NCBI GenBank assembly: GCA_963529855.1
Contig: CAURZK010000002.1
Location: forward strand, 62,001 to 126,000
Reading direction: 5' to 3'
DNA from: 34-65-8 sp963529855
GTDB lineage: Bacteria; Pseudomonadota; Alphaproteobacteria; Sphingomonadales; Sphingomonadaceae
DNA: 64,000 nt
In this document: positions 1 to 9,290 of the stretch, in pieces
How positions within the stretch are numbered: the stretch's first letter is position 1
How the letters are laid out: each line of letters begins with the position of its first letter
Made by a program: the position numbers and the translations under genes
Notes under the pieces: generated by a model
What the model was told of the DNA's origin: nothing
Database searches by the model: none
Seen by the model: the letters and a program-made list of their open reading frames with translations, nothing else

Positions 1-1
1 A

Positions 2-976
2 TCCGCCTTTCGCCGCCGGGTCCTGGTGCTGGGTGCCGGATTGCGGGCCCAACGGATCAAGGCGCTCGCCCAAAGGCCGGAGTCCGGCTTCACTGCCGTT
101 GCGTTCATCGGGATGAAGGATGGCGGCTTCATCGTGGAGGAAGCAATTCCCCGCGCAGATGTCCACGATCTGGGTGCCCTGGTTCATGATCTGACGGTGA
201 GCGAGGTCGTGCTGGCGCTGGAGGAACGACGCAATTCCCTGCCGCTCAAAGACCTGCTCCGCGTCAAGACCATGGGCGTGCACGTCAACGATTTCAGCAG
301 TTTCATGGAACGGGAGACGGGGCGGGTCGATCTCGATTCCGTCAATCCAAGCTGGCTGATCTTTTCCGACGGTTTTTCGTCAGGCCGAATGATTTCCAGT
401 GCGGCCAAGCGCATGTTCGACGTGCTGGCGAGCGGCCTCTTGTTGATCCTGACCCTGCCGGTGATTGCGCTGTTCGCGGCGCTGGTGAAGCTGGACAGCC
501 GCGGCCCGGCGTTCTTTCGCCAGACACGCGTCGGCCTCTACGGCCAGCCGTTCGAGGTCATCAAGCTGCGTTCCATGCGCACCGATGCCGAGAAGGACGG
601 TGCCCGGTGGGCCGAGAAAGACGATCCGCGCGTCACCCGCCTCGGCCGTTTCATTCGCAAGGTGCGTATCGATGAATTGCCGCAAACCTGGAGCGTTCTG
701 CGCGGGCAGATGAGCTTCGTCGGTCCCCGGCCGGAGGTACCGCAATTCGTGGCAGATCTGGAAGAGCAGCTGCCGTTCTACGCGGAACGACACATGGTGA
801 AGCCGGGCATCACCGGCTGGGCCCAGATCAATTACCCCTATGGCGCGAGTATCGAGGACGCCCGGCACAAGCTGGAATACGACCTTTACTATGCCAAGAA
901 CTATACCCCATTTCTCGATCTGCTGATCCTGTTGCAGACCTTGCGCGTCATCCTGTGGCCGGAAGGTGCGCGATGA
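2..976 (+). CDS. XrtA-associated sugar transferase (polyprenyl-phosphate glycosylphosphotransferase), 5' end missing
   Basis: Predicted membrane phosphoglycosyl transferase that moves a sugar-1-phosphate to undecaprenyl phosphate to start exopolysaccharide synthesis. The reading frame is open from the window edge, so the true start lies upstream; 324 codons are visible. The N-terminal part looks like the nucleotide-binding-like region of these enzymes (VLVLGAG). The C-terminal half is a bacterial sugar transferase domain: a membrane hairpin after KRMFDVLASG, then KLRSMRTDAE, DELPQTWSVL, MSFVGPRPE and PGITGWAQ. The stop overlaps the prsK start as ATGA. The prsK-prsR-prsT genes that follow identify this as the sugar transferase of the exosortase A/PEP-CTERM locus (EpsB-like). 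Family and context are strong; the sugar substrate is unknown. Confidence 0.9.
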   Translation, partial: SAFRRRVLVLGAGLRAQRIKALAQRPESGFTAVAFIGMKDGGFIVEEAIPRADVHDLGALVHDLTVSEVVLALEERRNSLPLKDLLRVKTMGVHVNDFSSFMERETGRVDLDSVNPSWLIFSDGFSSGRMISSAAKRMFDVLASGLLLILTLPVIALFAALVKLDSRGPAFFRQTRVGLYGQPFEVIKLRSMRTDAEKDGARWAEKDDPRVTRLGRFIRKVRIDELPQTWSVLRGQMSFVGPRPEVPQFVADLEEQLPFYAERHMVKPGITGWAQINYPYGASIEDARHKLEYDLYYAKNYTPFLDLLILLQTLRVILWPEGAR

Positions 977-3093
977 GCGGGCTCCTGCTCACCAGCCTCC
1001 ATCTGGCCGGTTTCGTCTTCTATCTGGCCGGCGCGCTGGCCTGTGTGGCTTGCGCGGCGTGGCTGTTGCGCAAGGGGGATGCCGCCCGGCCGGACCGTGT
1101 GCCGACCATCCTCGCTTTGGCAATCGCCGCGATCTGGTGCGTCATCGTTGCGGCGAACGGGCCTGGCGGAGAACTGGCCGGATTGACCCGGACCGTGATG
1201 CAACTGGCGTTCCTGCATGTTCTCTATCGGTTGTTCGCAGCCGATGGGCGGCACGAAAGCCTGCGATTGATCAGGCCGGTGATCGGAGCGCTGGTATTCG
1301 TCGAATGCCTTCAGCCAGTATTGCTGATGATGGCATCGCATATCGCCTTGATGGCGGAACTGGCGCTGATCGTGTTCCAGTTGCAGGCGATGTTCAACAT
1401 CCTCGTCGCCGTTGGGGCACTGGTGCTGCTGCACAACCTCTATGTCGGCGCGTCTCTGGGGACACGCGCTGCATTGCGCTGGAGCGCGGTAACGCTGGCG
1501 GCGATCTGGGGTTACGAGCTCAATCTCTACACCATAGCCTACCTGGCTGATGGGTTGCCGGGCGAATTGCTGGCGCTGCGCGGCCTCATGCTGGCATTCG
1601 CGGCCGGCGGCCTGGCGCTGGGTCTGAGCGGCGCCAGCGAACATATCCGGCTGCGACCTTCGCGGACTGTCGCATTCCAGAGCCTGTCGCTGCCGGTGAT
1701 CGGCGGATACCTGCTGGTCATGGTCGGGATCGCGTTGTCGCTCGATCTGCTGGGGGCGGGGTTCGGGCGGCTGACGCAGGTGACCTTCCTGTTTTTTGCC
1801 CTTCTGGCGGCGCTTTACTGGATGCCGTCGGCGCGGATGCGGGGCTCGCTAAGGGTCATCCTGACCAAGCATCTGTTCCAGCACCGTTACGATTATCGGG
1901 CCGAATGGCTGCGCTTTACCCAAACGATCGGCAGGACGGGCGCCGGCCCGTTCGGCGAGCGTGTCGTGCGCGCCATGGCCGACATGACGGAAAGCCCGGC
2001 GGGCCTGCTGCTGCTGCCCGAGGACGACGGGAGTCTGACCCTGGCGGCGCGGTGGAACTGGCCGTCTGACGTCGTCTTCCCCGCCGCAATCCCCGCGGAT
2101 CTGGCGTCGTTGATGGAGCGTGAGAACTTTATTCTGGACCTCGATTCCGCCCGCCGCGGCATCGATCATCGCGGCGAGCTGGCCTTGATGCCGCCCTGGC
2201 TGGCGCAGGCTGAAACGGCATGGGTGGTGGTCCCCTTGCTGCATTTCGAACGTCTGACCGGTGCCGTGATCCTCGCGCGGCCCGCACATGCCCGCCAGAT
2301 CGACTGGGAGGATCTCGACCTCCTGCGGATCGCTGGCCAGCAGCTCGCCAGTTATATCGCCGAACAGAACGTCCAGCAGGCCCTGATGGAAGCTGCGCGG
2401 TTCGATGAGTTCAACCGGCGCATGGCATTCGTGATGCACGACATCAAGAACCTCGCCAGCCAGCTTGGGTTACTTGCGCGCAACGCGGAAAAGCACGCGG
2501 ACAATCCCGCTTTCCGCGCCGACATGCTGGTGACGCTGCGCAACAGTTCCGACAAGCTGACCAGCCTGCTTACCCGTCTTGGGCGTTACGGATCGACCGG
2601 CAAGGACAAGCGCGCGCGGGTTGACCTGTCCGCACTATGCGCGCGGCTCGTGGCGGAAAAGGCCGCTCAGCACCCGGTCGAATTGCTGGCCGAACCCGAC
2701 GTTGTCGTCGACGCCGACGTGCACGCTTGCGAACAGGCAGTAGGCCATATTTTGCAGAACGCGATCGAAGCGAGCGCGTCCACTGCAACCGTGTTCGTCG
2801 AAGTTGCGCGAATGAACGGCATGGCCGTCATCCAGGTGGTGGACGCGGGCGAGGGCATGTCTCCCGAATTCGTTCGCAACGGCCTGTTCAAGCCTTTCGT
2901 TTCGTCGAAGACCAACGGTTTCGGCATCGGCGCCTTCGAAGCGCGCGAACTGGTGCGGGCCCAAGGTGGCCGGCTTGAAGTGGACTCGCGCGAAGGTTTG
3001 GGATCGCGCTTCGCCATCCGGCTGCCGCTCGCGACCACCACGGCGCTGCTCGAAGCCGACCAATCACCAACCGAACACGCTGGAGCCGCATGA
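973..3093 (+). CDS. prsK: XrtA/PEP-CTERM system histidine kinase PrsK
   Basis: Membrane sensor kinase of the PEP-CTERM/exosortase system, predicted to phosphorylate PrsR encoded next to it. The protein is 706 aa from the ATG at 973, which overlaps the previous stop (ATGA); a GTG 18 nt upstream was judged less likely. The first 300 or so residues are mostly hydrophobic helices. A GAF-like region follows (about 330-470), then the dimerisation/phosphoacceptor segment with His489 in VMHDIKNL, and a C-terminal HATPase domain with Asn596 in HILQNAIEAS and the DAGEGMS glycine box. The stop overlaps the prsR start (ATGA), so the pair should be translationally coupled. The signal it senses is unknown. 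Confidence 0.92.
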   Translation: MSGLLLTSLHLAGFVFYLAGALACVACAAWLLRKGDAARPDRVPTILALAIAAIWCVIVAANGPGGELAGLTRTVMQLAFLHVLYRLFAADGRHESLRLIRPVIGALVFVECLQPVLLMMASHIALMAELALIVFQLQAMFNILVAVGALVLLHNLYVGASLGTRAALRWSAVTLAAIWGYELNLYTIAYLADGLPGELLALRGLMLAFAAGGLALGLSGASEHIRLRPSRTVAFQSLSLPVIGGYLLVMVGIALSLDLLGAGFGRLTQVTFLFFALLAALYWMPSARMRGSLRVILTKHLFQHRYDYRAEWLRFTQTIGRTGAGPFGERVVRAMADMTESPAGLLLLPEDDGSLTLAARWNWPSDVVFPAAIPADLASLMERENFILDLDSARRGIDHRGELALMPPWLAQAETAWVVVPLLHFERLTGAVILARPAHARQIDWEDLDLLRIAGQQLASYIAEQNVQQALMEAARFDEFNRRMAFVMHDIKNLASQLGLLARNAEKHADNPAFRADMLVTLRNSSDKLTSLLTRLGRYGSTGKDKRARVDLSALCARLVAEKAAQHPVELLAEPDVVVDADVHACEQAVGHILQNAIEASASTATVFVEVARMNGMAVIQVVDAGEGMSPEFVRNGLFKPFVSSKTNGFGIGAFEARELVRAQGGRLEVDSREGLGSRFAIRLPLATTTALLEADQSPTEHAGAA

Positions 3094-4457
3094 TGCCGCA
3101 GGATCGCCCCAAGCTGCTGATCGTCGAGGACGACGAGGGGCTGCAGGCACAGCTCAAATGGGCTTACGAGGATTTTGACGTGGTCATCGTCGGAGACCGG
3201 GCCGGGGCCCTGGCTGCGCTCCGATCGGAGGCACCGGATGTCGTCACGCTCGATCTGGGTCTGCCACCTGATCCCGATGGCACAAGCGAAGGCTTTGCCG
3301 TGCTCGACGATGTCATGTCGTTGAAGCCTGATACCAAGGTCATTGTAGCATCGGGCCATGGTGCACGGGAAAGCGCACTGACCGCGATCGAGCGAGGAGC
3401 CTATGATTTCTACCAGAAGCCGGTTGATATCGACGCGCTGGGGTTGATCGTGCGGCGGGCGCTCAACCTCCACCGTATCGAGCAGGAAAACCGCCGGCTT
3501 GCTGCGCAGGCGGGCGAAGGCAACCGGGTTCTTGGCGGGCTCATCACCGCAGCGCCGGAAATGACGAAGGTCGCGCGCATGATTGAGCGCGTGGCCAATA
3601 CCGGTGTTTCGGTCATGCTGCTGGGCGCGAGCGGCACGGGCAAGGAACTGCTGGCCCGCGGCCTGCATCACTCAAGCGACCGCCGTGACAAGGCTTTCGT
3701 CGCGATCAATTGCGCCGCCATTCCGGAGAACCTGCTCGAAAGCGAATTGTTCGGGCACGAGAAAGGCTCTTTCACGGGCGCCGTGAAGACGACCGAGGGC
3801 AAGATCGAACAAGCCCACGGCGGAACGCTGTTTCTGGATGAGGTCGGCGATATTCCGATGCCATTGCAGGTGAAACTGCTCCGATTCCTGCAGGAACGGA
3901 CAATCGAACGCATCGGCGGGCGCAAGGCGATCGAGGTCGACACGCGGATAGTCTGTGCGACGCATCAGGATCTTGAAGCGATGATCGGGCAGGGCACTTT
4001 TCGCGAGGACTTGTTCTATCGCCTGGCAGAGATCGTGGTGAAGATTCCCACTCTGGCTGAGCGCCCCGGCGATGCGGTGCTGCTGGCCAAGGCGTTCCTC
4101 AAACGATTTGCCGAGGAGATGAACCCTCAGGTAAAAGGCTTCGCGCCCGACGCGCTGGCGGCGATCGACGGTTGGAACTGGCCGGGCAACGTGCGCGAGC
4201 TTGAAAACCGCGTGAAGCGAGCGGTGATCATGACCGACGGCAAGCTGATCAATGCGGAGGATCTCGATCTGAGTTCTGCGGGCGAGCAGGACAGCGAAGT
4301 GCTCAACCTGAAAAGCGCCCGGGAACGGGCCGATCGACGCGTGATCCGGCATGCGCTGGCGCGGTCGGAAGGTAATATTTCCAACAGTGCGCGGCTCCTC
4401 GGGATCAGTCGGCCAACGCTCTATGACCTGCTCAAGCAGTATGATCTGCACGCGTGA
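3090..4457 (+). CDS. prsR: PEP-CTERM-box response regulator PrsR (sigma-54 activator)
   Basis: NtrC-class response regulator expected to activate sigma-54 promoters of PEP-CTERM and exopolysaccharide genes when phosphorylated by PrsK. The receiver domain occupies about residues 1-130 with Asp55 as phosphoacceptor (TLDLGLPP). The AAA+ domain has Walker A with Lys185 (GASGTGKE), the sigma-54 contact loop GSFTGA at 226-231 and Walker B LFLDEVGD. The C-terminus is a Fis-type helix-turn-helix (NISNSARLLGISRPTLYDLL). At 455 aa the length fits the family. The gene overlaps prsK by 4 nt and prsT by 17 nt. Confidence 0.95.
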   Translation: MMPQDRPKLLIVEDDEGLQAQLKWAYEDFDVVIVGDRAGALAALRSEAPDVVTLDLGLPPDPDGTSEGFAVLDDVMSLKPDTKVIVASGHGARESALTAIERGAYDFYQKPVDIDALGLIVRRALNLHRIEQENRRLAAQAGEGNRVLGGLITAAPEMTKVARMIERVANTGVSVMLLGASGTGKELLARGLHHSSDRRDKAFVAINCAAIPENLLESELFGHEKGSFTGAVKTTEGKIEQAHGGTLFLDEVGDIPMPLQVKLLRFLQERTIERIGGRKAIEVDTRIVCATHQDLEAMIGQGTFREDLFYRLAEIVVKIPTLAERPGDAVLLAKAFLKRFAEEMNPQVKGFAPDALAAIDGWNWPGNVRELENRVKRAVIMTDGKLINAEDLDLSSAGEQDSEVLNLKSARERADRRVIRHALARSEGNISNSARLLGISRPTLYDLLKQYDLHA

Positions 4458-6156
4458 AGCCTTGCTGCGCGCGGCGTTGGGCTTCGCAATCCTGCTTGGC
4501 CTCTCCGCTTGCGAAGAGGCGGGCGAAAGCCTGCCTCCGCTCGAACAGGCGCGGCAATCGCTGGCGGCCGGAGACGGGCTCGGCGCGGAGATCGCGCTGC
4601 GCAAGCTCGTCGAGGCCGGAACCCCGGTAGCTGACGTAGCTGCATACCTGGGCGAGGCCGAATTGCTGCAAGGCCGCCGTAACGAAGCTCGTCAGTGGCT
4701 GGGCAATCAACGATTTTCCGCCGCTACGGCGGCTCATGGCTATCACATGCTCGGCCGGTTGGAGTTTCTGGAAGGCAATTTGCCAGCCGCGGGGCAATGG
4801 TTCGACAAATCCTTGCGCGAGCGCCCTGACAATGCCGAATTGTGGGTCGACATCGGGCGACTGCGGTTCAAGGGCGGGGAACAGGCGCAAGCCATCGAAG
4901 CGAGCCAGCGGGCGGTTGCGATCGACAGAGAAAACCCCCGAGCGTTGCAATTTCGCGCTCAGTTGGTGCGAGATGCCAACGGGTTGGCGGCGGCGTTACC
5001 GTGGTTCGAAGCAGCGCTGAAACGCAATCCGAACGACCTTGACCTGCTGGGCGATTATGCAGCGACGCTGGGCGACCTGGGCCGCGCGAGCGATGCGCTG
5101 GCGATCATTCGCCGAATGACCGAGCTCGACAACCGCAACCCACGCGCTTTCTACCTTCAGGCAGTTATCGCGGCGCGGGCGGGGAAGTTCCAACTGGCCC
5201 GCACGCTGCTGGGCCACATGGGCACCAACATGGCTGCAGTGCCCGCTGTAATGCTGCTGTCCGGCATCGTGGACATTGAAAACGGGAATTATGAAAGCGC
5301 AGCCCAGACGCTCGATCGGCTGGCGACAGATCAGCCCGACAACAGCCGTGTGCAAGCGCTGCTGGCGAGGGCCATCGCTCTGGGCACGAACGAGCGCGAG
5401 CTGGTTTACCGCTTCGATGGGAGCGCGCGAATGGCCTCCGGTTCCCCTTATTTGCGGCTTACGCTCGCACGTGCGCACGAGGTACTCGATGCGCGGGACC
5501 GGGCGGCCGAACTGCTGGATTCAGCTGCGAACGGGGGCAACGGGCGGCTAAGGGCTCTAGCAGCGCGCAGTCCTCTTCCGGCAGCCGCAGTGCAGGCTGG
5601 CGACAATGGAGCCGATACCGTGGCTTTGGTCCGCGAATGGATCAGGGATGGCCGGGCAGACCTTGCTGTTGGAGCGGCCGACACCCTTCGCGCTCGCCTT
5701 CCAGGATCATCTGACGCCGTGGCTTTGGCTGGAGACGCCTATCTTGCCAAAAAGTCGCCAGAACGAGCAGCAACGCTGTATCGGCAGGCCGGGAAGATCC
5801 GCCGAACCTGGCCGCTGACGCGGCGTGCTGTCGCCGCCTACCGTGAGCTGGGCCGCGCGAAAGCGGCCGAAGGGCTGTTGACCCTTCAGCTTGCGGGCGA
5901 CCCGCAGAACGCTGCAGCTTCAACCGAACTGGCCAGAACAGTACTGGCGCAACGGGACTGGCCCAGAGCTGCGGCGTTGCTGGATCACGCCCTCGATCAC
6001 GGGCGCGCGCGGGATCCGGCGGTTTGGATGATGCGGTCAGTCGCGGCCAGCCGCATGGGTGACGATGAACTGGCTTTCGACGCGCTCGCGTATGCGCACG
6101 CCCTCCAGCCTCTGCGCCGCGATGCCAGCGCGATGCTGGCCGCAGTGGTGCGATAG
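4441..6156 (+). CDS. prsT: XrtA/PEP-CTERM TPR-repeat lipoprotein PrsT
   Basis: Predicted outer-membrane or periplasmic TPR lipoprotein of the exosortase locus, 571 aa. I chose the ATG at 4441, inside the end of prsR, because it gives a clean lipoprotein signal: a short basic N-terminus, a hydrophobic stretch and the lipobox LSAC with Cys near residue 24. The remainder is tandem TPR helices recognisable from repeated A-x-A-L and NP/PD turns (for example ALKRNPNDLDLLGDYA). Family members are usually described as nearer 900 aa, so this is a short form. Its role is inferred from position after prsK and prsR; it may help export or assemble the polysaccharide. Confidence 0.85.
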   Translation: MICTREALLRAALGFAILLGLSACEEAGESLPPLEQARQSLAAGDGLGAEIALRKLVEAGTPVADVAAYLGEAELLQGRRNEARQWLGNQRFSAATAAHGYHMLGRLEFLEGNLPAAGQWFDKSLRERPDNAELWVDIGRLRFKGGEQAQAIEASQRAVAIDRENPRALQFRAQLVRDANGLAAALPWFEAALKRNPNDLDLLGDYAATLGDLGRASDALAIIRRMTELDNRNPRAFYLQAVIAARAGKFQLARTLLGHMGTNMAAVPAVMLLSGIVDIENGNYESAAQTLDRLATDQPDNSRVQALLARAIALGTNERELVYRFDGSARMASGSPYLRLTLARAHEVLDARDRAAELLDSAANGGNGRLRALAARSPLPAAAVQAGDNGADTVALVREWIRDGRADLAVGAADTLRARLPGSSDAVALAGDAYLAKKSPERAATLYRQAGKIRRTWPLTRRAVAAYRELGRAKAAEGLLTLQLAGDPQNAAASTELARTVLAQRDWPRAAALLDHALDHGRARDPAVWMMRSVAASRMGDDELAFDALAYAHALQPLRRDASAMLAAVVR

Positions 6157-6205
6157 CCCGAACTCCGCTCGACACCGCGGACCGGTCCGGGCAGTCCCGC
6201 CCGCG

Positions 6206-7171
6206 ATGATAATACGGACGCTTGGCCGAATCGACCTGATGGTCCGCCTGCTGATTGTCGCAATGGCTCTGGCGTTCATCGTCCCGGCGAGCGGGGCGGC
6301 GCGCGACATCGCACAGACAGTCTCGAACGGCGCCATCTTCGTGCTGTTTTTACTCAATGGCCTGCGCATCGACCGCCGTGAAATCGGCAAGGGCTTGGCC
6401 AACCTCCGCTTCCTCGCGCCGCTGATGCTGTGGATATTTGGCGCGATGGCCATGGCCGGGTGGGGCCTGTCAGCTGCTGTCAGCGCATGGGTCGCGCCTG
6501 AAATCGCACTCGGTTTCCTGTTCCTGGGCGTGCTTCCATCGACCGTGCAGTCCGCCACGTCGTATACATCGCTGGCGCACGGGAACGTTGCGCTGGCGGT
6601 GATCGCTGCTGCGGTGGTCAACATCGCCGGCGTCCTCGTCAGCGCACCTCTGTTCGCCGTAATGGCGGGCAGCGAGCAAGCGAGCGTGGGCTGGGATGCG
6701 ATCGGGCGTATCGCGGCAATCCTCGTCCTGCCGTTCGCCATCGGGCAGGCGGTGCAGGGATACTTTCGCGGCTGGGTTGCGGCGCAGCGCACCCGGATCG
6801 TGTGGATCGACCGGCTTGTCATCGCGCTGGCGGTTTACGTGGCATTTTCTGGCGCGGTGGAGCAGGGCGTCTGGCAGCGGCTCGATGCGGCGACGTGGGC
6901 CATCGTATCGCTGGCGCTCGCGATCTTGCTCGCATTCGCCCATGCAGGGGCGTGGATCGTTGGGCAGGGAGTCCGGCTGGCCTGGCCGGACCGTATCGCT
7001 TTTCTGTTCGCCGGCGCGCAAAAAAGCGTCGCTATCGGGGTGCCCCTGGGTACCATCCTCTTCCCGCCGGAGCGGGCCGGGTTGGTCCTCCTGCCGCTAC
7101 TGATCTACCATCTGGTTCAACTGGTAGTGGCAGCCCCGATCTCTAGTCGGCTAGCCCGGCCTCGGGGTTGA
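6206..7171 (+). CDS. SBF-like (bile acid:sodium symporter family) transporter
   Basis: Integral membrane protein of 321 aa with about nine or ten hydrophobic helices, resembling the SBF-like family (PF13593 type, as in YfeH). Family motifs include FLFLGVLPSTVQSATSYTSLA and the late GAQKSVAIGVPLG segment, which correspond to the discontinuous substrate-binding helices. The ATG at 6206 was chosen because it begins the hydrophobic sequence; 6239 is an alternative. The substrate cannot be read from sequence. The 3' end overlaps the convergent DUF475 gene by 29 bp. It follows prsT by about 50 bp but has no obvious link to the PEP-CTERM system. Confidence 0.85.
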   Translation: MIIRTLGRIDLMVRLLIVAMALAFIVPASGAARDIAQTVSNGAIFVLFLLNGLRIDRREIGKGLANLRFLAPLMLWIFGAMAMAGWGLSAAVSAWVAPEIALGFLFLGVLPSTVQSATSYTSLAHGNVALAVIAAAVVNIAGVLVSAPLFAVMAGSEQASVGWDAIGRIAAILVLPFAIGQAVQGYFRGWVAAQRTRIVWIDRLVIALAVYVAFSGAVEQGVWQRLDAATWAIVSLALAILLAFAHAGAWIVGQGVRLAWPDRIAFLFAGAQKSVAIGVPLGTILFPPERAGLVLLPLLIYHLVQLVVAAPISSRLARPRG

Positions 7172-8216
7172 GCGCGCTTTCCCGGCGATTGTGGCGGATC
7201 GACCACCACAGCGACAGGAAGATCAGGATCGCACCGATCAGCCCGGTTATCGTTTCCGGGATATGCGCGACGGCCGAGAACAGCATGATCCCGCCCAGCA
7301 CGATGATCGCCCAGAATGCGCCGTTCTCAAGGAAGCGATACTGGGCGAGCGTCCCCTGCTTGACCAGGTGGATGGTCATCGAGCGGACGAACATTGCGCC
7401 GATCGACAGGCCCAACGCAATCACGATCATGTTGTTCGACAAAGCAAAGGCGCCGATTACGCCATCGAAACTGAAGCTCGCGTCCAGCACGTTGAGATAG
7501 AGGAAGCCGCCCAGGCCGCTACGCACCACTGCGCCTTGCAGCCTTGCTGCTTCTTCCTTCAGTTCGAGAATCTTGTTGATGCCCTCCACCGCGATGAAGG
7601 TGACCAGACCGAGCATGCCCGCAACCAGGAACGTCAGCGCCTCATCCGGCGGCAGCATGGTCGAAATGCCCCACATCACCAGCAGGAGGAGAGCGATTTC
7701 GGCAGCAGGCAAGGCTGCGAACTTGGCGAGCCGGCGTTCAATCACGGCGATCCAGTGAACGTCCTTGTCCATGTCGAAGAAGAACTTGAGCCCGACCATC
7801 GCCAGGAATGCCCCGCCAAAGCCGGCGATACCGACATGGGCCGAACTGACGATCTGCTCGTACCGCTCAGGATCGTTGAGTGAGAGGTTCACCGTCTCGA
7901 TGGGCCCGAGGCCCGCTGCAATGGCGACGATGGCGAGCGGGAAGACGATCCGCATCCCGAACACCGCAAAGGCAATACCCCAGGTCAGGAAGCGCTTCTG
8001 CCAGACCTCGTCCATGTCCTTCAGGACAGCCGCGTTGACCACCGCATTGTCGAAACTCAGCGAAACTTCGAGCACCGACAGGACCACGATGATCCACAGC
8101 AGCGCCAGCGTGCCGGTGACCGTGCCTGTGCTGACCCAACCATACCATGCGCCCAAACCAAGGCAGATCACGGTGAAGATCAGCGAGAAGGTGTAGAATC
8201 GCAGCAGAGTCGCCAT
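7143..8216 (-). CDS. DUF475 family (TerC-like) membrane protein
   Basis: Polytopic membrane protein of 357 aa related to TerC/YkoY-type proteins and best matched to the DUF475 family. Conserved acidic membrane motifs are visible: VLEVSLSFDNAVVNA near residue 50 and LDASFSFDGVIGAFALS in the C-terminal half, each with an Asp inside a hydrophobic helix. TerC relatives have been linked to metal ion (for example manganese) export, so ion transport is a family inference only. The start is the ATG at 8216, where the hydrophobic sequence begins. The gene is convergent with the SBF-like gene and overlaps its tail by 29 bp. Confidence 0.85.
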   Translation of the reverse strand: MATLLRFYTFSLIFTVICLGLGAWYGWVSTGTVTGTLALLWIIVVLSVLEVSLSFDNAVVNAAVLKDMDEVWQKRFLTWGIAFAVFGMRIVFPLAIVAIAAGLGPIETVNLSLNDPERYEQIVSSAHVGIAGFGGAFLAMVGLKFFFDMDKDVHWIAVIERRLAKFAALPAAEIALLLLVMWGISTMLPPDEALTFLVAGMLGLVTFIAVEGINKILELKEEAARLQGAVVRSGLGGFLYLNVLDASFSFDGVIGAFALSNNMIVIALGLSIGAMFVRSMTIHLVKQGTLAQYRFLENGAFWAIIVLGGIMLFSAVAHIPETITGLIGAILIFLSLWWSIRHNRRESALNPEAGLAD

Positions 8217-8277
8217 CGTGAGCCCCGTTGATGTGTCGCGCGCCGCTAGGGAATTCGGCTGGCGCGGGCAAGTTCCC

Positions 8278-9153
8278 TTATTTGGGCTGATAAGTCTGGT
8301 CGGGTGTCGGGAAGGCGCGCGCGCGAACCTCTTGAGCGTACTGGGCAACCGTGCGCTCGATGACCTCGGCGATATTCTCGTATTTCTTCACGAAGCGCGG
8401 CACACGTTCGAACATGCCGAGCATGTCCTCTGTCACGACCACCTGACCGTCGCACCGAGCCGACGCGCCGATGCCAATGGTGGGTGCTGCCACAGCCTCT
8501 GTCGCTGCGATGGCGATGGGTTCGACCACGCCCTCGATCACGATGGCGAATGCACCGGCCTCGTCCAGGGCCCTTGCATCGCTGACGATCTTGTCCGCTT
8601 CTGCGTCGCTGCGCCCGCGCGCGCCATAACCGCCCAGCACGTTGACCGCCTGCGGCGTCAGCCCGACGTGGCCCATCACCGGGATGCCGCGCTGATTGAG
8701 GAAAGCGACCGTATCGGCCATCGCTGCCCCACCTTCGAGCTTCACGGCAGCCGCGCCGCTCTGCTTGAGCAGATAGGCTGCACTTTCAAACGCCTGCTCT
8801 TTCGATGCCTCGTAACTGCCGAACGGCATGTCGACGACAACCACCGCGTGGTAGCTGCCCCGCACGACGGCGGCCGCGTGGTTCGCCATCATCTCCAGCG
8901 TGACGGGGATGGTCGAGGGGAGGCCGTAGATCACCTGACCAAGCGAATCCCCGACCAGCAGGATATCGCAGTGGCTGTCGAGCAGCTGCGCCTGCCGCGC
9001 GGTATAGGCGGTCAGCATGACGAGCGGTTCTTTCGTCGTGCCGCCGCTCTTGTGCGCACGAATGGCTGGTACGGTCAGCCGTTTCATTGGCGCCGGGGTG
9101 GGGTTTGCGCGGCTGGTCGCCGTGTCGAGCTGGAAGGTCGTGGACATGGACAT
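8278..9153 (-). CDS. panB: 3-methyl-2-oxobutanoate hydroxymethyltransferase
   Basis: Cytosolic enzyme that adds a hydroxymethyl group from 5,10-methylene-tetrahydrofolate to 2-oxoisovalerate, the first committed step of pantothenate and coenzyme A synthesis. The 291-aa protein shows the family motifs MLTAYTARQAQLLD, DILLVGDSLG with the metal-binding Asp, VVVVDMPFGSY, VKLEGG and GHVGLTPQ. The start was placed at ATG 9153; a second ATG at 9147 is possible. The gene lies 61 bp upstream of the DUF475 gene on the same strand. The later CoA gene coaD is also in this window, about 33 kb away. Confidence 0.95.
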   Translation of the reverse strand: MSMSTTFQLDTATSRANPTPAPMKRLTVPAIRAHKSGGTTKEPLVMLTAYTARQAQLLDSHCDILLVGDSLGQVIYGLPSTIPVTLEMMANHAAAVVRGSYHAVVVVDMPFGSYEASKEQAFESAAYLLKQSGAAAVKLEGGAAMADTVAFLNQRGIPVMGHVGLTPQAVNVLGGYGARGRSDAEADKIVSDARALDEAGAFAIVIEGVVEPIAIAATEAVAAPTIGIGASARCDGQVVVTEDMLGMFERVPRFVKKYENIAEVIERTVAQYAQEVRARAFPTPDQTYQPK

Positions 9154-9244
9154 GGGTCTAGACGCCGCGTCAAACGGGGGAAACCCCGCAGTTTGCGCCT
9201 TGTATTGGTGAAGCATTGCGCTAGCTTCCCGGCCCATTCGGGAC

Positions 9245-9266
9245 GCGCGGCGCAATAAGGCCGCGC
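9245..9266 (+). other. Hairpin in the 5' UTR of the amino-acid permease gene
   Basis: A perfect 7-bp inverted repeat, GCGCGGC at 9245-9251 and GCCGCGC at 9260-9266, with an 8-nt loop. It lies just before the GGGAGG ribosome-binding site (about 9274-9279) of the permease gene. It could affect mRNA stability or translation, but in GC-rich DNA such a repeat can arise by chance. Confidence 0.3.
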
Positions 9267-9290
9267 CGCCAATGGGAGGTACCCTTTTTC

